A DNA stretch of 7,742 nt. Source: an uncultured Bacilli bacterium. Its GTDB lineage: Bacteria > Bacillota_I > Bacilli_A > RF39 > UBA660. Positions 5,135-7,742 of this stretch are shown here, one piece after another. The translations under genes were made by a program, and so were the position numbers. Within the stretch, counting starts at the first letter, position 1. Each line of letters opens with the position of its first letter. The stretch lies in contig CALVPO010000065.1 in NCBI GenBank assembly GCA_944351345.1, positions 1 through 7,742 of the forward strand, read 5' to 3'. The notes under the pieces are model-generated. The model did not search any database and was not told the DNA's origin. It saw nothing but the letters and a program-made list of their open reading frames with translations.

Positions 5135-7742
5135 ATGTATAATAACAAATACATAGTAGGTCTTGATATTGGAATATCATCAGTAGGATGGGCTTTATTG
5201 GCACTAGATGAAAATGATAATCCATATCGTATAATTGATGTTGGGAGTAGAATTTTTACTCCAGGCGAAGAATCTAGTGGAGATAGTAAAGCAAAAACAA
5301 GACGAGAAAAAAGAGGCGCAAGAAGAATATCACGAAGAAGAGAATTTAGAGTAGATAGAGTGAGAAATTTATTATATGAAAATAATTATTTAAAAGGTAA
5401 AATAAATGCAAATGCTGTAGTTTCTGAAAAAAGTCTTGAATTAACACAAATATATAACAATATGATAAACAATTATTATAAAGAAAACAACACAAATCCA
5501 TATATACTAAAAGTAGAGGCATTAAATAGAAAATTAACAAATGAAGAACTATCTATAATATTAGTTCACTACGCCAAAAAAAGAGGATACAAATCGAATA
5601 GAGAAGAGTCAACTAACGATAAAGAAGCAGGTAAAGTATTAACTGCAATTAAAGAAAATCAAAAAATAATGAAAGATAATCATTATGAAACTATATCAGA
5701 AATGTATATAAAAGATCCAAAATTTAAAAATAAAATAAAAAATGGTCCTGATGATTATAAAATATCTGTTACCAGAGAAATGTATGAAGAGGAAATTAAT
5801 AAAGTATTAGATACTCAAATTAAATTTGGGCTTATTAATAATGAATTTAAAGAAAATTATATAAATATTTGGAAAAGTCAAAGACATTATTCAGAAGGTC
5901 CTGGATATTATTATAAAATAATAGATGGAAAAAAAGAAAAAATAAGATCACCTTATGGTGGTAATCTAATTGAAAAAATGGTTGGAAAATGCAAATTTGA
6001 TGATAATCCTAGAGCACCAAAAAGAGCATTAAGTTCAGAACTCTTTGTAGGTTTATCAAAATTATTAAATTTAAGATATAAAGTAGATGATAATGACTAT
6101 ATAAGTCTAACCAAAGAACAAATAAAAGAAATATTAGACCAAGCTAAAACAAAAAAAGAAATTAAATATAATTTAATTATTAAAATAATTGGGTGTGATA
6201 ATGTAAAATTTAAAGGATTACAGTTGTCAAAAAAAGAATATGTAAAAGTAATAGAAGAATTAAAAAAGAAATTAGATATATCTGAAAAAATTGATATTAA
6301 TTCTTTAACTAAAGAAGAGAAAAAAATATATGATGAGTTATATAATAAAGCAGTGTATAATAAAAAATTATTTGAATTAGAAGGCTATCATAAATTAAGA
6401 TTAACATTTGAAAAATGCTATGGGAAAGAAGAATGGAATAATGTTAAAGATAATGTAGAAGTATTAGATGAATTAGCTAGATTATGTACTAATTATAAAA
6501 CTAATGATGATATAAAAAGTGCAATAGATAATTCAGAAATTATTCCTAAAAAATATAGTGATATGGAATTTATTGAAATATTGCCTAACTTTAAGGATCA
6601 TTTAATGCTATCAACAGAATTAATAAATAAATTAATTCCTATAATGTTTGAGGGTAAAAATTATGATGAGGCTATGAAAGAACAAAATCATTCTCATTAT
6701 GACACAAATTCTAATAATGTAAAATATGATTTATTATTACCTATTAATAGTGTTAGTACTATAAAAAATCAAAGGGTAATTAGATCTTTATCTCAAGCTA
6801 GAAAAGTATTAAACGCTATTATAAAGAAGTATGGATTACCTAAAATAATTAATATTGAAACTGCTAGAGAGCTTGCGAAAACTGTAAAAGAAAGAAGAGA
6901 AATAGAAAAATATCAATTAGAAAAAAAGCAAGAAAATGATAAAGATAAACAGTTTTTAGTAGATGCAGGAATTTTTCCTTCTATTGATAGGGTTACTAGT
7001 CACGATTTATTAAAATATAGATTATGGAAAGAACAAAAAGAATGTTGTAGTTATAGTCAAAAGAAAATAAATTTACTTGAATTATTTGATAATAATGTTG
7101 TTCAAATAGATCATATTTTACCTTATTCTAGAACATTTAATGATAATTATTTAAATAAAACTTTAGTATTAACAAAAGAAAACCAAGATAAAGGAGATAG
7201 AATTCCTTATGAATGGTTTGGAAATACAGAAAAATGGACTAATTATGAAAGTTTTATTAATAGTTTAGCTATACCGTATAAAAAGAAAGACAACTATTTA
7301 ATGAGAAATTTAGATTTTGATACTGCAAGAGCTATGCGTGAACAGAATCTAAATGATACGAAATATATAAGTAGAGAGCTAGCTTCTATTATAAAAGCAT
7401 ACTTAAATGTTGAAAAAGTAAATATGTATTCAGGTAATTTAACTGCTAAATTAAGAGCGAGATGGGGATTCAATAGACTTACTCATAGTTATATTTCTAA
7501 AAATTATTTAATGCCAAGTGACATGAAACAAGATGTAAAAAAGGATAGAGATAATCATTTACATCATGCTATGGATGCTTTAGTAATAGCATCAATAACA
7601 CCATCTTTAGAACAAAAAGTAACATTATATGAAAAATTTAGTAGATATATTGATGGACTTACTGAAAAACAATTAAAAAATTTGTCAGAAGAAGAAATCA
7701 AAAGCAACAATACTATATATTATAACGATGAAACTGGGGAAG
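5135..7742 (+). CDS. cas9: CRISPR-associated endonuclease Cas9 (type II), C-terminus outside window
   Basis: The first 869 codons of an uninterrupted Cas9, open at the right edge. Cas9 uses a crRNA:tracrRNA guide to cut both strands of matching DNA. Visible parts: RuvC-I YIVGLDIGISSVGW (6-19) with Asp11; Arg-rich bridge helix about 51-80 (RREKRGARRISRRR); recognition lobe about 85-525, including QRHYSEGPG (249-257) and ELEGYHKLR (414-422); RuvC-II INIETARELA with Glu575; HNH about 605-735 with IDHILPYS (Asp659, His660) and Asn683 in LTKEN, which align with SpyCas9 D839/H840/N863; RuvC-III HLHHAMDALVIA with His811 and Asp814, matching H983/D986. All catalytic residues are intact. The domain order and motifs resemble compact II-C Cas9s of the Geobacillus kind, so about 1,050-1,150 residues is expected and the missing part is the PAM-interacting domain. 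The subtype is not provable here. AAAGGTGG (5118-5125) lies 9 nt before the ATG, and an in-frame TAA at 5117-5119 excludes an upstream start. Confidence 0.97.
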   Translation, partial: MYNNKYIVGLDIGISSVGWALLALDENDNPYRIIDVGSRIFTPGEESSGDSKAKTRREKRGARRISRRREFRVDRVRNLLYENNYLKGKINANAVVSEKSLELTQIYNNMINNYYKENNTNPYILKVEALNRKLTNEELSIILVHYAKKRGYKSNREESTNDKEAGKVLTAIKENQKIMKDNHYETISEMYIKDPKFKNKIKNGPDDYKISVTREMYEEEINKVLDTQIKFGLINNEFKENYINIWKSQRHYSEGPGYYYKIIDGKKEKIRSPYGGNLIEKMVGKCKFDDNPRAPKRALSSELFVGLSKLLNLRYKVDDNDYISLTKEQIKEILDQAKTKKEIKYNLIIKIIGCDNVKFKGLQLSKKEYVKVIEELKKKLDISEKIDINSLTKEEKKIYDELYNKAVYNKKLFELEGYHKLRLTFEKCYGKEEWNNVKDNVEVLDELARLCTNYKTNDDIKSAIDNSEIIPKKYSDMEFIEILPNFKDHLMLSTELINKLIPIMFEGKNYDEAMKEQNHSHYDTNSNNVKYDLLLPINSVSTIKNQRVIRSLSQARKVLNAIIKKYGLPKIINIETARELAKTVKERREIEKYQLEKKQENDKDKQFLVDAGIFPSIDRVTSHDLLKYRLWKEQKECCSYSQKKINLLELFDNNVVQIDHILPYSRTFNDNYLNKTLVLTKENQDKGDRIPYEWFGNTEKWTNYESFINSLAIPYKKKDNYLMRNLDFDTARAMREQNLNDTKYISRELASIIKAYLNVEKVNMYSGNLTAKLRARWGFNRLTHSYISKNYLMPSDMKQDVKKDRDNHLHHAMDALVIASITPSLEQKVTLYEKFSRYIDGLTEKQLKNLSEEEIKSNNTIYYNDETGE

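Noticed and set aside
5109..5156. 15-codon upstream open frame overlapping the cas9 start
   Set aside because: ATG at 5109 has no Shine-Dalgarno sequence, and the good AAAGGTGG site lies inside the frame, positioned for the cas9 ATG.
5346..5540. 64-codon open frame on the minus strand
   Set aside because: It lies wholly inside cas9, opposite conserved Cas9 coding sequence. Its Leu/Phe/Tyr-rich product is what reverse-reading AT-rich DNA gives, and no ribosome site precedes it.

Overview
The window is very AT-rich bacterial DNA with all recognisable genes on the + strand, AGG-type Shine-Dalgarno sites, TATAAT-type promoters and hairpin-plus-T-run terminators. This fits a low-GC Firmicutes/Bacilli-type bacterium (gut 'mollicute-like' Firmicutes lineages look like this), which is an inference. 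All visible tryptophans use TGG and no TGA lies inside a gene, so the standard bacterial code fits better than the Mycoplasma code. A SpoIVB-type protease points to sporulating ancestry.

Layout, left to right. Positions 1-363 are the C-terminal end of an SPFH/band-7 membrane protein, closed by a good terminator (388-426). A promoter (468-496) then serves a two-gene unit: an unrecognised protein with one membrane anchor (526-1128) and a YigZ/IMPACT-family protein (1143-1712). Next come a SpoIVB-like PDZ serine protease with its complete catalytic triad (1871-2866) and terminator, the tRNA-modifying enzyme MiaA (2971-3873), and a helix-turn-helix protein of unknown function (3962-4741). The promoter of the last gene carries a tandem TTGACATATA repeat.

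A 393-bp gene-poor stretch follows (4742-5134). It holds a strong terminator and at least two promoter-like sites. From 5135 to the right edge runs the first 869 codons of a Cas9 nuclease. RuvC-I, the Arg-rich bridge helix, the recognition lobe, RuvC-II, HNH and RuvC-III are present with all key catalytic residues. The C-terminal PAM-interacting part lies outside. No cas1, cas2, csn2 or repeat array is in the window, so the rest of the CRISPR locus is expected to the right.

The genes left of cas9 are mainly housekeeping functions (membrane organisation, tRNA modification, a sporulation-type protease) and do not form one pathway. The window catches the boundary between a chromosomal backbone and the left edge of a type II CRISPR-Cas locus. 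The main open questions are where the tracrRNA is, what the HTH protein controls, and what SpoIVB does in this unusual gene neighbourhood.
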